Shown here piece by piece: positions 1 to 6,070 of a stretch of 7,256 bases of DNA. Under the pieces are notes generated by a model. The model was not told the origin of the DNA. It was given only the letters and a program-made list of their open reading frames with translations, and did no database searches. A program made the position numbers and the translations under genes. This DNA is from Bacillota bacterium (GTDB lineage Bacteria; Bacillota_C; Negativicutes; Sporomusales; Sporomusaceae), in assembly GCA_023441125.1 (NCBI GenBank), contig JAEZQV010000016.1:1-7256 (forward strand). The letters are read 5' to 3'. How positions within the stretch are numbered: the stretch's first letter is position 1; each line of letters starts with the position of its first letter.

Positions 1-1464
1 CGCTTTAAGAATCTGGATACCGAACAGCTGTTGGTCAGTCTGCGAAACATGCTGGTCAATTTCAACAGATACCGGCAGACTATCGAGCAAGATGCCGAAA
101 AGTTCCGACAGCTTGCTTACGCCACCCAGGATGTGATCTGGGAATGGGACAGCAACAGCCGCGCTACCGTGTGGTCCGGTGATATCAAAAAACTGCTGGG
201 TTATGAGCCGGCCGGTCTGGGGGCGCATTTTGACGCTTTTGACAGCTGGGTTCACCCCGAAGACCGGAAAAAGCGCCGGAACGCTTTAGCCGCCTATTTT
301 TCGGGCAATGCAGCAGTTTATACTTGTGAATACCGGCTGCGCAACGCGGTGCAGGAGGCGTATCAGTGGGTCCTGGTCAGCGGGATAGCCACCTTTGGTG
401 AAAATAGATCGCCGCTCAGTATGATTGGGGCCATTGCCGCCCTGCCGGCGGCCAGGCCGGAGCAGGAACGGGAACCAAGTCAGGAACAGGCCGGCTTTAC
501 CTTAACCGGCTTTGAGCAGATTGGCGACATTATCCAGCGCACCCCCCATTTCAAGGGCGATGTGCTGGTGGTAGACGTAAAGAAGCGCCTGGACAGTGAA
601 CAATGGCAAGGCATTGTCGTGGTCGAAAATGATGAGCCGGTTGGCCTCGTCATGCGCGATTTCATGAACTATCAGTTGAGCAGTCAATACGGTGTTTCGC
701 TGTACTATGGGCGGCCTATAAAGCTGATTATGGACGAACAGCCGCTGAGCGTAGAGGCCGGCTGCTCCCTGGAACAAGTGGCGGAGGCGGCTCGCAACAG
801 GCCGGAAGCCAACTTGTATGATTTGATTATTGTCACCGAGCGGGGCAAATACCTGGGAACGGTATCGGTTATGGAGCTGCTGTCCCGTATCACCAATCTG
901 CGGATTATGCTGGCCGCCAATGCCAATCCCCTTACCGGCCTGCCGGGCAATCTGGTTATTGAGGAAAAACTGAAACAGGCGCTGCAGCATGAATTTGCGG
1001 CTTTGTATATTGATCTGGATAACTTTAAAGCCTTTAATGATAAATACGGTTTTGAAATGGGGGACCGGGTGCTTAAACTGACCGCCGTCATTATTAAAGA
1101 AGTTACAGCAGCTTACAAACAGGAAGATATATTTCTTGGCCATATTGGCGGCGATGACTTTTTAATCCTGGTTTACCAGCCGGCAGCGGCAACCGCAATA
1201 GCCGAACGCATTATCCGTGAATTTGATGCCCGGATTCCCGGTCTGTATTCACCGGAAGACCTGGCGCGGGGCTACATTATTGTGCCTGACCGCCGGGGCG
1301 ACAAACAACAGTTTCAGATCATGAGCATATCGATTGCCATTACAGAAAACCGCGGCCACCGGTTCACCAACCACCTGGAGGTGGGGGAGGTCGCGGCCCA
1401 ATTGAAGAAAAGGGCCAAACTCATCGACGGATCGGCCTGGGTTATCGACCAGCGCAAAACCTAA
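1..1464 (+). CDS. PAS-CBS-GGDEF signalling protein, 5'-truncated by window edge
   Basis: The frame is open from base 1 and ends at TAA 1462-1464, so the start lies upstream. The TTG at base 31 is not a convincing start. After a short helical stretch, a PAS-3-type sensor domain spans roughly bases 105-460 (IWEWD, then SWVHPED). A CBS-domain pair spans about 520-900, and a GGDEF domain about 925-1455. The GGDEF part starts with NPLTGLPGN (925-951), has the DLDNFKAFNDKYG segment, and carries GGDDF (1147-1161) as the active-site loop. Such proteins are membrane-associated or cytoplasmic enzymes or receptors of cyclic-di-GMP signalling. The fourth signature residue is Asp instead of Glu, and no RxxD inhibitory site stands at its usual place; the nearest match is KQED at 1117-1128, one residue too far away. 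Diguanylate cyclase activity is therefore plausible but not assured. NPLTGLPGN is typical of CBS-GGDEF fusions. The gene has no visible functional link to the NAD operon downstream. Confidence 0.9.
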   Translation, partial: RFKNLDTEQLLVSLRNMLVNFNRYRQTIEQDAEKFRQLAYATQDVIWEWDSNSRATVWSGDIKKLLGYEPAGLGAHFDAFDSWVHPEDRKKRRNALAAYFSGNAAVYTCEYRLRNAVQEAYQWVLVSGIATFGENRSPLSMIGAIAALPAARPEQEREPSQEQAGFTLTGFEQIGDIIQRTPHFKGDVLVVDVKKRLDSEQWQGIVVVENDEPVGLVMRDFMNYQLSSQYGVSLYYGRPIKLIMDEQPLSVEAGCSLEQVAEAARNRPEANLYDLIIVTERGKYLGTVSVMELLSRITNLRIMLAANANPLTGLPGNLVIEEKLKQALQHEFAALYIDLDNFKAFNDKYGFEMGDRVLKLTAVIIKEVTAAYKQEDIFLGHIGGDDFLILVYQPAAATAIAERIIREFDARIPGLYSPEDLARGYIIVPDRRGDKQQFQIMSISIAITENRGHRFTNHLEVGEVAAQLKKRAKLIDGSAWVIDQRKT

Positions 1465-1468
1465 AAAA

Positions 1469-1570
1469 GATACGCGGGGACGGTTCTTTCGTTTCCCCGA
1501 GCTTTCCGCACCCCGGTGCCCCGCAGGACTCTCGCACACTATCTTCAAATGCATCGGCAGAACCGTCCCT
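1469..1570. repeat. Palindromic-ended interspersed element, copy A
   Basis: This element of about 102 bp begins 5 nt after the stop of the GGDEF gene. Its left end GGGGACGGTTCT (1476-1487) is matched by the inverted right end AGAACCGTCCCT (1559-1570) with one mismatch. It is homologous over its length to copy B, which follows after 1 nt. Bases 1472-1496 are identical to 6554-6578 in the third, partial copy. The GGGGACGGTTCTTT(T/C)GTTTCC end resembles a repeat I remember from many Firmicutes genomes, where it may be mobilised by IS200-like (REP-associated) transposases; that link is from memory. No transposase is present here. Long-reading frames through it are unconvincing. Confidence 0.85.
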
Positions 1571-1571
1571 G

Positions 1572-1680
1572 GATACGCGGGGACGGTTCTTTTGTTTCCC
1601 TGAGGTTTCCGCGCCCTCGGTGACAACGCGGGACTATCGCAAATCATTTTTAGCTGCATCGATAGAACCGTCCCCGCGAT
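1572..1680. repeat. Palindromic-ended interspersed element, copy B
   Basis: This is the second tandem copy, about 109 bp. Its ends form a perfect 15-bp inverted repeat: CGCGGGGACGGTTCT at 1576-1590 and its complement at 1664-1678. The interior aligns with copy A (TTTCC-GCGCCCTCGGTG against TTTCC-GCACCCCGGTG, then GCATCG before the right end) but has diverged, so the pair is not a very recent duplication. The ends are better conserved than the middle, as expected if the ends are what a mobilising enzyme recognises. It lies about 30 bp upstream of the NAD operon promoter. Confidence 0.85.
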
Positions 1681-1712
1681 GTGGGAAGGATTGCTCATTA
1701 AGTAAAAAATGC

Positions 1713-1741
1713 TTGACAGTCAATCTTCTGTTCGGTATGAT
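1713..1741 (+). promoter_or_regulatory. Sigma-A type promoter of the NAD operon
   Basis: A perfect -35 box TTGACA (1713-1718) is separated by exactly 17 bp from TATGAT (1736-1741), a one-mismatch -10 box. Transcription would start near 1748, leaving a leader of about 95 nt before the nadD-like start at 1844. A perfect TATAAT also occurs at 1751-1756 but has no -35 box at a suitable distance. The leader (1749-1843) holds the main palindrome, a small GAGAA-A-TTCTC palindrome (1809-1819) and a good ribosome-binding site AGGGGG (1831-1836) 7 nt before the ATG. I see no known riboswitch in it. Confidence 0.8.
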
Positions 1742-1748
1742 AAGAACA
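1729..1748. promoter_or_regulatory. Inverted repeat spanning the -10 box (possible operator)
   Basis: TGTTC (1729-1733) and GAACA (1744-1748) form an inverted pair separated by 10 nt, with the TATGAT -10 box lying between them. The arms have the same 5-bp core as the larger palindrome at 1756-1780. A protein bound here would cover the RNA polymerase contact region. It could be an auxiliary NrtR site, but the short arms make a chance occurrence possible. Confidence 0.4.
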
Positions 1749-1755
1749 AATATAA

Positions 1756-1780
1756 TGATATGTTCTATATGAACATATCA
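1756..1780. promoter_or_regulatory. 25-bp palindrome downstream of the promoter, probable NrtR operator
   Basis: Perfect 10-bp arms TGATATGTTC (1756-1765) and GAACATATCA (1771-1780) flank a 5-nt centre TATAT. With transcription starting near 1748, the site covers about +8 to +32, a usual place for a repressor operator. NrtR proteins are known to bind palindromes of roughly 20 bp upstream of NAD-metabolism genes, with sequences differing between taxa. An NrtR homologue is encoded in this same operon, so this is the natural candidate site. The assignment to NrtR is inference; the palindrome itself is directly visible. Confidence 0.65.
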
Positions 1781-1843
1781 AGGGTTGATTGAAATACTTG
1801 AAGGAAAAGAGAAATTCTCATTACGAACATAGGGGGACAGAAC

Positions 1844-2446
1844 ATGAAAGTAGGCATCTATGGTTCTTCGTTCAATCCAATTACGAACGGGCATCTTTGG
1901 ACAGCAAATACGGTCGCTGGCAGGCAAAGACTGGATAAGGTTATTTTCCTGCCGTCCTCCAGTAAACGAATGGATAAAAACATAACCACGCAGGATTTGC
2001 ACCGGCTCGAAATGCTAAAACTAGCGCTTGCCGGCAATGAAAAATTCGAATACAGCGATTATGAAATGAAGGCCAATATAGGAACGTATTATACCTATTA
2101 CACCATGGAATATTTTAAAAAACTGCACCCCGCTGCGGAAGTGTTTTTTATTATGGGCGCCGATTTATTACCAGAAATCCCCGACTGGAAATACAGCGAA
2201 GAATTAATTAAAAATAATCGTTTTATAGTAATGGAACGAAACGACATCAATATGTACAAAGTAATAGCAGGGAGTGTGCTGCTGCGGCGGTATGAGCAGC
2301 AGTTTATCCTGATGGGGAAGGGAATTGTCAATGAAATAAGCTCCAGTTATATCCGGGAAGAATTTGAATTCGGCGGAGACCCCAGATACCTGTTGCCGGA
2401 AGCCGTTTATCAATACATACAGGAAAACCAGGTATATACAGTATAA
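1844..2446 (+). CDS. nadD: Divergent nicotinate-nucleotide adenylyltransferase (NadD-like)
   Basis: This 200-residue protein has the nucleotidyltransferase layout of NadD, which joins nicotinate mononucleotide and ATP to give deamido-NAD in the cytoplasm. Visible motifs are GSSFNPITNGH (residues 7-17, the [T/H]xGH ATP-binding motif), GTYYTYYTMEYF (matching the sYTydTl segment), FIMGADLLPEIPDW (the GaD..W segment) and EISSSYIREE near the C-terminus, matching iSSTxIR. The usual PPHK substrate segment is replaced by PSSSKRMDK, so it is an outlying member. It may be a second paralogue beside the housekeeping nadD normally found near obgE and rsfS. The start has AGGGGG 7 nt upstream. It is the first gene of the operon, 24 nt before nadE. 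It is more AT-rich than its neighbours (for example 20 G/C among bases 2161-2220). The nucleotidyltransferase fold is sure; the exact substrate is a context-supported inference. Confidence 0.85.
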   Translation: MKVGIYGSSFNPITNGHLWTANTVAGRQRLDKVIFLPSSSKRMDKNITTQDLHRLEMLKLALAGNEKFEYSDYEMKANIGTYYTYYTMEYFKKLHPAAEVFFIMGADLLPEIPDWKYSEELIKNNRFIVMERNDINMYKVIAGSVLLRRYEQQFILMGKGIVNEISSSYIREEFEFGGDPRYLLPEAVYQYIQENQVYTV

Positions 2447-2470
2447 AGTAGGACTAAGGGAGGCGAACAC

Positions 2471-3274
2471 ATGCTAAATAAAAACATCCAAAAGCAGATT
2501 ATTGCAGAGTTACAGGTAAAACCGGTAATCGAACCGGCAACGGAAGTGGAAAGGAGGATCGATTTTCTCTGCAGTTTTCTTAAAAGCAGCGGCTTGAAAG
2601 GTTTGGTCTTAGGCATTTCCGGCGGTCAGGACTCCACCCTTGCGGGTAAACTAGCGCAGGCAGCAGTCAAAAAAGCCGGGGGCACATTTATTGCCATGAA
2701 ATTGCCCTACGGCACCCAGGTAGACGCCGATGATGTGGCGCTTGCCCTTAATTTTATTAAACCGGATGAAGTTATCCATTTTGATATCAAACCTGCGGTG
2801 GATGCTTTCTGTTCTACGTATGAAATGGCAGCAGGCCAAGCGTTACCCGATTATCATAAAGGGAATGTTAAAGCCAGGATTCGCATGACGGTGCAGTATG
2901 CCGTCGCCGGCCAGCGCAATATGGCGGTTGTCGGCACAGACCACGCTTCAGAAAATGTAACCCGTTTCTTTACCAAATTCGGCGACGGGGCGGCCGACAT
3001 TTTACCGCTGTTCGGGTTGACTAAATTTCAGGGCAGGGCCATGCTGAGAACATTCCCGGATTATCCGGAGAAGATTTGCGCTAAAAGCCCTACGCCTGAT
3101 TTGCTTGATGCTAGCCCGGCCAGACCGGATGAAGAGGAACTGGGCATTCCCTATCAGGCGATTGACGACTTCCTTAGCGGGAAGGATGTAGACGATAAAA
3201 CCTTCCGCCGTATTTATGAGCTGTATGTACAAGGCGGCCATAAGGCCAGACCGCCGATCACACCGGATGCGTAA
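2471..3274 (+). CDS. nadE: NH3-dependent NAD+ synthetase
   Basis: This 267-residue single-domain enzyme amidates deamido-NAD to NAD using ATP and ammonia. The PP-loop SGGQDS lies at residues 50-55 within LGISGGQDSTLAGKLAQ. Further family blocks are MKLPYGTQVDADD (76-88), GNVKARIRM (131-139), VVGTDHASENVTRFFTKFGDG (153-173), the AKSPTPDL segment (204-211) and HKARPPIT (257-264). The sequence reads very close to E. coli-type NadE. There is no N-terminal glutaminase domain, so free ammonia or a separate glutaminase must supply nitrogen. The protein stops just after RPPIT, several residues before the FDDxW tail seen in E. coli and Bacillus NadE, a small C-terminal shortening. AAGGGAGG (2456-2463) lies 7 nt before the ATG. 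The upstream gene supplies its substrate and the downstream gene is the regulator. Confidence 0.96.
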   Translation: MLNKNIQKQIIAELQVKPVIEPATEVERRIDFLCSFLKSSGLKGLVLGISGGQDSTLAGKLAQAAVKKAGGTFIAMKLPYGTQVDADDVALALNFIKPDEVIHFDIKPAVDAFCSTYEMAAGQALPDYHKGNVKARIRMTVQYAVAGQRNMAVVGTDHASENVTRFFTKFGDGAADILPLFGLTKFQGRAMLRTFPDYPEKICAKSPTPDLLDASPARPDEEELGIPYQAIDDFLSGKDVDDKTFRRIYELYVQGGHKARPPITPDA

Positions 3275-3290
3275 GGAGTGATAATCAGAC

Positions 3291-4181
3291 ATGGAACAAA
3301 TGACAAAATCAGAATTTAACGCGCGCCATAATATGAAGGTGGCTGCTGATATCGTGCTGTTTACAGTACGGGACGAAAGCATTAACAATCCCCGCAAAAC
3401 CCCGGAACTCAAATTGCAGGTGCTGTTAATAAAACGAAAATCTTCAGCCGAAAAAGGCAAGTGGGCCTTGCCCGGCGGCGTGGTGGCAAACAACGAGGAC
3501 GTCCATGCGGCGGCTTACCGTGAACTCAAAGAAGAAACCAATATTGACAATGTCTATATCGAGCAATTGTATACCTGGGGCAAGCAGGACCGCGATCCGC
3601 GGGCCCGGGAAGACCCGCAGAACCGGGCGATAAGTGTATCATATATGGCGCTGGTGAATAGCGAAAAGCTCAACATTCAAGCCGGGGATGACGCCGAGGA
3701 CGCCCAGTGGTTCACAATTGAAGCTCAACTGATCAGCAAGACGGAAAAGCCCCAGGCAAACGGGTTTGCTATGGAATATCTGTATGAACTGCATTTAGCC
3801 AACACCGCGCAGGCCTTTACCAGTCAGGTGATCGTAACAAGAATGATTGACGGCCCGCTAGTGCAGACCGAGCTGGCATTTAAGGAATCGCCGCTTGCCT
3901 TCGATCATGCGCAAATTCTGTATTATGCGCTGGAGCGACTGCGCAACAAAACGGAATATACGAATATTGCCTTCAACCTGATGCCGGAACTGTTTACTCT
4001 GGGTGAAATACAAAAGGCCTACGAAGTTATTCTCGGTAAAAAGTTGAATGATTCCAATTTTCGTACCCGTACGATTAAAAACATGGTCATTGAGACGAAT
4101 CAAAAACGCAAAGAAGGGCAATATCGTCACGGGAAACTCTACCGGTATAATCCTGCATGGTCCCGGGACAATATTTGGTGA
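3291..4181 (+). CDS. nrtR: NrtR-family Nudix/winged-helix transcriptional regulator of NAD metabolism
   Basis: This 296-residue protein has an N-terminal Nudix domain and a C-terminal winged-helix DNA-binding domain, the NrtR architecture. The Nudix box (residues 63-85) is complete in its catalytic residues (G63, E69, R77-E78, E81-E82), with Asn84 where the conserved Gly usually sits. GKQDRDPR (97-104) matches the segment that follows in ADP-ribose-binding relatives. The winged helix runs from about 218 to 287 (NIAFNLMPELFTLGEIQKAYEVILG..., then NFRTRTIKNM and HGKLYRY). Known NrtR proteins repress NAD biosynthesis or salvage genes and release DNA on binding ADP-ribose; some also hydrolyse it. 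The protein is longer than the usual ~220-240 residues because about 50 residues lie between DAQWFTIE (137-144) and PLAFDHAQIL (201-210). The ribosome site AAGGAG (3273-3278) overlaps the nadE stop and lies 12 nt from the ATG, rather far. It probably regulates its own operon through the palindrome at 1756-1780. Confidence 0.9.
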   Translation: MEQMTKSEFNARHNMKVAADIVLFTVRDESINNPRKTPELKLQVLLIKRKSSAEKGKWALPGGVVANNEDVHAAAYRELKEETNIDNVYIEQLYTWGKQDRDPRAREDPQNRAISVSYMALVNSEKLNIQAGDDAEDAQWFTIEAQLISKTEKPQANGFAMEYLYELHLANTAQAFTSQVIVTRMIDGPLVQTELAFKESPLAFDHAQILYYALERLRNKTEYTNIAFNLMPELFTLGEIQKAYEVILGKKLNDSNFRTRTIKNMVIETNQKRKEGQYRHGKLYRYNPAWSRDNIW

Positions 4182-4186
4182 TTTTC

Positions 4187-5017
4187 ATGCGATTCGGAAT
4201 TGTGCGGAATCCTTATAAACCGCTTACCGAAGCCTTCGTGGCAAAAATGATTGCCTGTATAAATTCCGTTGGGGCGGCGGCTGTTCCGTTTTGCCCTGAC
4301 AACGGCATTCCTGCAGTGGATATGGTTATTTCTGTCGGCGGCGACGGCACCGTGCTGGCTACGGCCAGACAGGTTAAGGAAATTCCCATTTTAGGAATTA
4401 ACCTTGGCCATCTGGGGTTTTTAACGAATATCGAATTTGATTGCCTACATGAAACAGACAGTTTCGCGAGACTTAGACAAGCTTTTCTACAAATCGTACA
4501 GGGACAGTACGAACTAGACAAGCGGTGCCGTATTGAACCTGTCATTAAAAGAAATAATGAAGAAATTGCCTGCTATACAGCGCTGAACGATGTCGTCGTT
4601 AAAGGCGCAATCGCGAAATTAATCAGGCTGCAGGTAGTTGTCGGCGGAGAAGCTGTGGGCAATTTTCCTGCCGACGGCATCATTGTTTCTACGGCAACCG
4701 GTTCTACCGGTTACTCGCTGTCCTGCGGCGGGCCCATTATCCCGCCTGATACCGCTGTCAACATTATTACCCCGATTTCCAGCCACCTGCTTACGGCCCG
4801 GCCCCTGGTTGCCGGCAATCATAAAGAGATAAAAATCGTGGCGGCAGCTTATCATAAAAAAGTGTTAGTATCGGTAGACGGGCAAGTGGATAGGGAATTG
4901 GCAACAGGCGATGAAGTCATTGTAAGAAAGGCTAAGTTTACTACCAATTTAGTGCGCATACAGGCAGAAGCCTTTTATCCGCTGTTAGCCAGAAAGCTGA
5001 ATTGGTCTAATTGTTAA
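4187..5017 (+). CDS. nadK: NAD kinase
   Basis: This cytoplasmic enzyme phosphorylates NAD to NADP with ATP or polyphosphate. I chose the ATG at 4187 (276 residues, MRFGIVRNP). It gives the usual family N-terminus and lies 5 nt after the nrtR stop. The ATG at 4157 would add ten residues unlike the family and overlap nrtR. The ribosome site is weak (GGTGA 4177-4181), so translation is probably coupled to nrtR. Hallmarks are the catalytic GGDG at residues 51-54 (VGGDGTVLATAR), INLGHLGFLTNIE (71-83), LNDVVVKG (133-140), the NAD-binding TGSTGYSLSCGGP (171-183), ITPISSHLLTARPLV (194-208) and VSVDGQ (228-233). Length and motif order are normal for bacterial NadK. Joining nadK to nadD/nadE/nrtR puts NAD formation and its conversion to NADP under one promoter. 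Confidence 0.95.
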   Translation: MRFGIVRNPYKPLTEAFVAKMIACINSVGAAAVPFCPDNGIPAVDMVISVGGDGTVLATARQVKEIPILGINLGHLGFLTNIEFDCLHETDSFARLRQAFLQIVQGQYELDKRCRIEPVIKRNNEEIACYTALNDVVVKGAIAKLIRLQVVVGGEAVGNFPADGIIVSTATGSTGYSLSCGGPIIPPDTAVNIITPISSHLLTARPLVAGNHKEIKIVAAAYHKKVLVSVDGQVDRELATGDEVIVRKAKFTTNLVRIQAEAFYPLLARKLNWSNC

Positions 5018-5021
5018 AGAG

Positions 5022-5028
5022 AAGGGAG
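5022..5028 (+). promoter_or_regulatory. Ribosome-binding site fixing the start of the hydrolase gene
   Basis: AAGGGAG ends 9 nt before the ATG at 5038. The frame is open further up to a TTG at 5011 that overlaps the nadK stop, but that TTG has no ribosome site and would place this motif inside the coding region. The ATG at 5038 is therefore preferred. Confidence 0.75.
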
Positions 5029-5037
5029 ACGCTGGAT

Positions 5038-5997
5038 ATGATTTTGCCGAAGTTTTATGACCCAGCGCTGGTGGGTACCTTGTATATGCCGCGTAAAGCC
5101 GCGATCCGGGCAGCGGTTAACGAAAGGAAACGGGAATTTAACGGCGATACGGCCGGCAATCAAACCGCCATGCTGATTATTGATGCGCAAGGCGACTTTT
5201 GTTTGCCGGGAGGCAGTCTGTTTGTACCGGGGGCGGTCGAGGATACTGCCCGGCTAATTGAATTTTTGTACAGGAATATCGAGAAAATCAAATACCTGGA
5301 CTTTACTCTCGATACCCACCGGTATGTACAGGTTTTTTTCCCTGTGTTCTGGCGGGACAGCCAGGGGCATCATCCCGAACCGTATACCGTGATAGGCTAT
5401 GGCGATGTTGTTGCGGGCAGGTGGATTCCGGCCTTGGCGCCGGAGATCGTACGCGCATATCTGCGTCAGCTGGAAAGTACCGGCAAGTACAAATTAACGA
5501 TCTGGGAGCATCATACCGACGAGGGCTCGGTGGGCGGGGCGTTAGTGCCGACGCTTACCGAGCTGGCGGTGTATCATTCGTTATTATGGGAAGTCGATCC
5601 TGCGTTTCACCGCAAAGGGCTAAGGGAGTTTTCCGAGTGCTACAGCGTAATTGGCGAAGAAGTAAGAACGGTAACCGTTGCCGGCAACCAAGTTTCACTG
5701 GGACAGTATAATGATAAATTGCTGGCGAGTCTGTTAAGAAGAGACAGGATATATGTAGCGGGACAGGCAGCCAGTCACTGCATAAAAGCAACGCTGGAAG
5801 ACCTTATCCTCTATGCGCAGCACAATCTGGCTAACCCCGGAGAATTACTCGCTAAATTCTACATTCTTGCAGACTGTATGAGTCCTGTTCCGGCCATTCC
5901 CGGGGTTGTGGACTTCCCCCAAATCGCCCGGGAGGCTTTGCAAGGTTTTGCCGCAGCCGGAATGCAGGTGGTAAAATCCACCGAAGCAATCGTTTAA
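5038..5997 (+). CDS. Large nicotinamidase-like isochorismatase-fold hydrolase
   Basis: This 319-residue protein belongs to the isochorismatase/nicotinamidase superfamily. The catalytic Asp-Lys-Cys triad is readable: Asp49 in LIIDAQGDFCLPGGSL, Lys193 in HRKGLREFSECYS, and Cys248 in VAGQAASHCIKATLEDL. Metal-ligand positions of nicotinamidase are also recognisable: Asp92 and His94 in FTLDTHRY, and His159 in TIWEHHTDEGSVGGAL, which matches the W-P-x-H-C-V-x-G-T block of PncA. It is about 100 residues longer than typical PncA. The extra sequence is an N-terminal extension of about 40 residues, a stretch at about 100-150 before the WEHH block, and further spacing before the Cys. I recall similar ~320-residue COG1335 proteins with TIWPYH and SPVVVPGVVDF motifs. 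Conversion of nicotinamide to nicotinate is the most likely reaction given the operon, but a related amide or another NAD-derived substrate is possible. It is the last gene, 20 nt after nadK, and is followed by a terminator hairpin. Confidence 0.8.
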   Translation: MILPKFYDPALVGTLYMPRKAAIRAAVNERKREFNGDTAGNQTAMLIIDAQGDFCLPGGSLFVPGAVEDTARLIEFLYRNIEKIKYLDFTLDTHRYVQVFFPVFWRDSQGHHPEPYTVIGYGDVVAGRWIPALAPEIVRAYLRQLESTGKYKLTIWEHHTDEGSVGGALVPTLTELAVYHSLLWEVDPAFHRKGLREFSECYSVIGEEVRTVTVAGNQVSLGQYNDKLLASLLRRDRIYVAGQAASHCIKATLEDLILYAQHNLANPGELLAKFYILADCMSPVPAIPGVVDFPQIAREALQGFAAAGMQVVKSTEAIV

Positions 5998-6018
5998 CCT
6001 CGTTCCCGCGGCCATAAA

Positions 6019-6060
6019 AGCCCCAGCCATGGACTTTTTATAAAGTCCATGGCTGGAGCT
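6019..6060. terminator. Bidirectional intrinsic terminator between convergent units
   Basis: The arms 6023-6037 and 6042-6056 form a perfect 15-bp stem (CCAGCCATGGACTTT and its complement) with a 4-nt loop. After one mismatch, three more pairs extend it to 6019/6060. Read on the - strand, the stem is followed by CTTTTAT, a usable U-tract for the thioesterase gene ending at 6071. Read on the + strand, the T-run (TTATTTTA, from 6066) is weaker and displaced, but the stem is strong enough to end the NAD operon 22 nt after its last stop. Confidence 0.85.
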
Positions 6061-6070
6061 TGCGGTTATT

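Noticed and set aside
502..1143. 213-residue - strand frame inside the PAS-CBS-GGDEF gene
   Set aside because: It is the shadow of a gene with clear domains on the + strand; its residues show no known motif and no ribosome site is evident.
1469..1680. CRISPR array reading of the repeated unit
   Set aside because: There are only two tandem units, they align over their full length with no unique spacers, and they carry inverted ends; this fits a mobile repeat rather than CRISPR.
1249..1698. 149-residue reading frame on the - strand over the GGDEF end and the repeats
   Set aside because: It is composed of the antisense of a well-supported gene and of translated repeat sequence (the PGTVLPMHLKI-type motif appears twice because the element does). 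It has no family resemblance.
1729..1780. LexA/SOS box reading of the GAAC/GTTC words
   Set aside because: The Firmicutes LexA box is CGAAC-N4-GTTCG. Here the arms are in the opposite order (GTTC then GAAC), and the one GAAC...GTTC pair is 12 nt apart.
4157..4186. ATG at 4157 as the start of NAD kinase
   Set aside because: It adds MVPGQYLVIF, unlike NadK N-termini, and overlaps the nrtR coding end by 25 bases. The ATG at 4187 gives the usual beginning.
5011..5037. TTG at 5011 as the start of the nicotinamidase-like gene
   Set aside because: It overlaps the nadK stop and has no ribosome site, whereas AAGGGAG stands 9 nt before the ATG at 5038.
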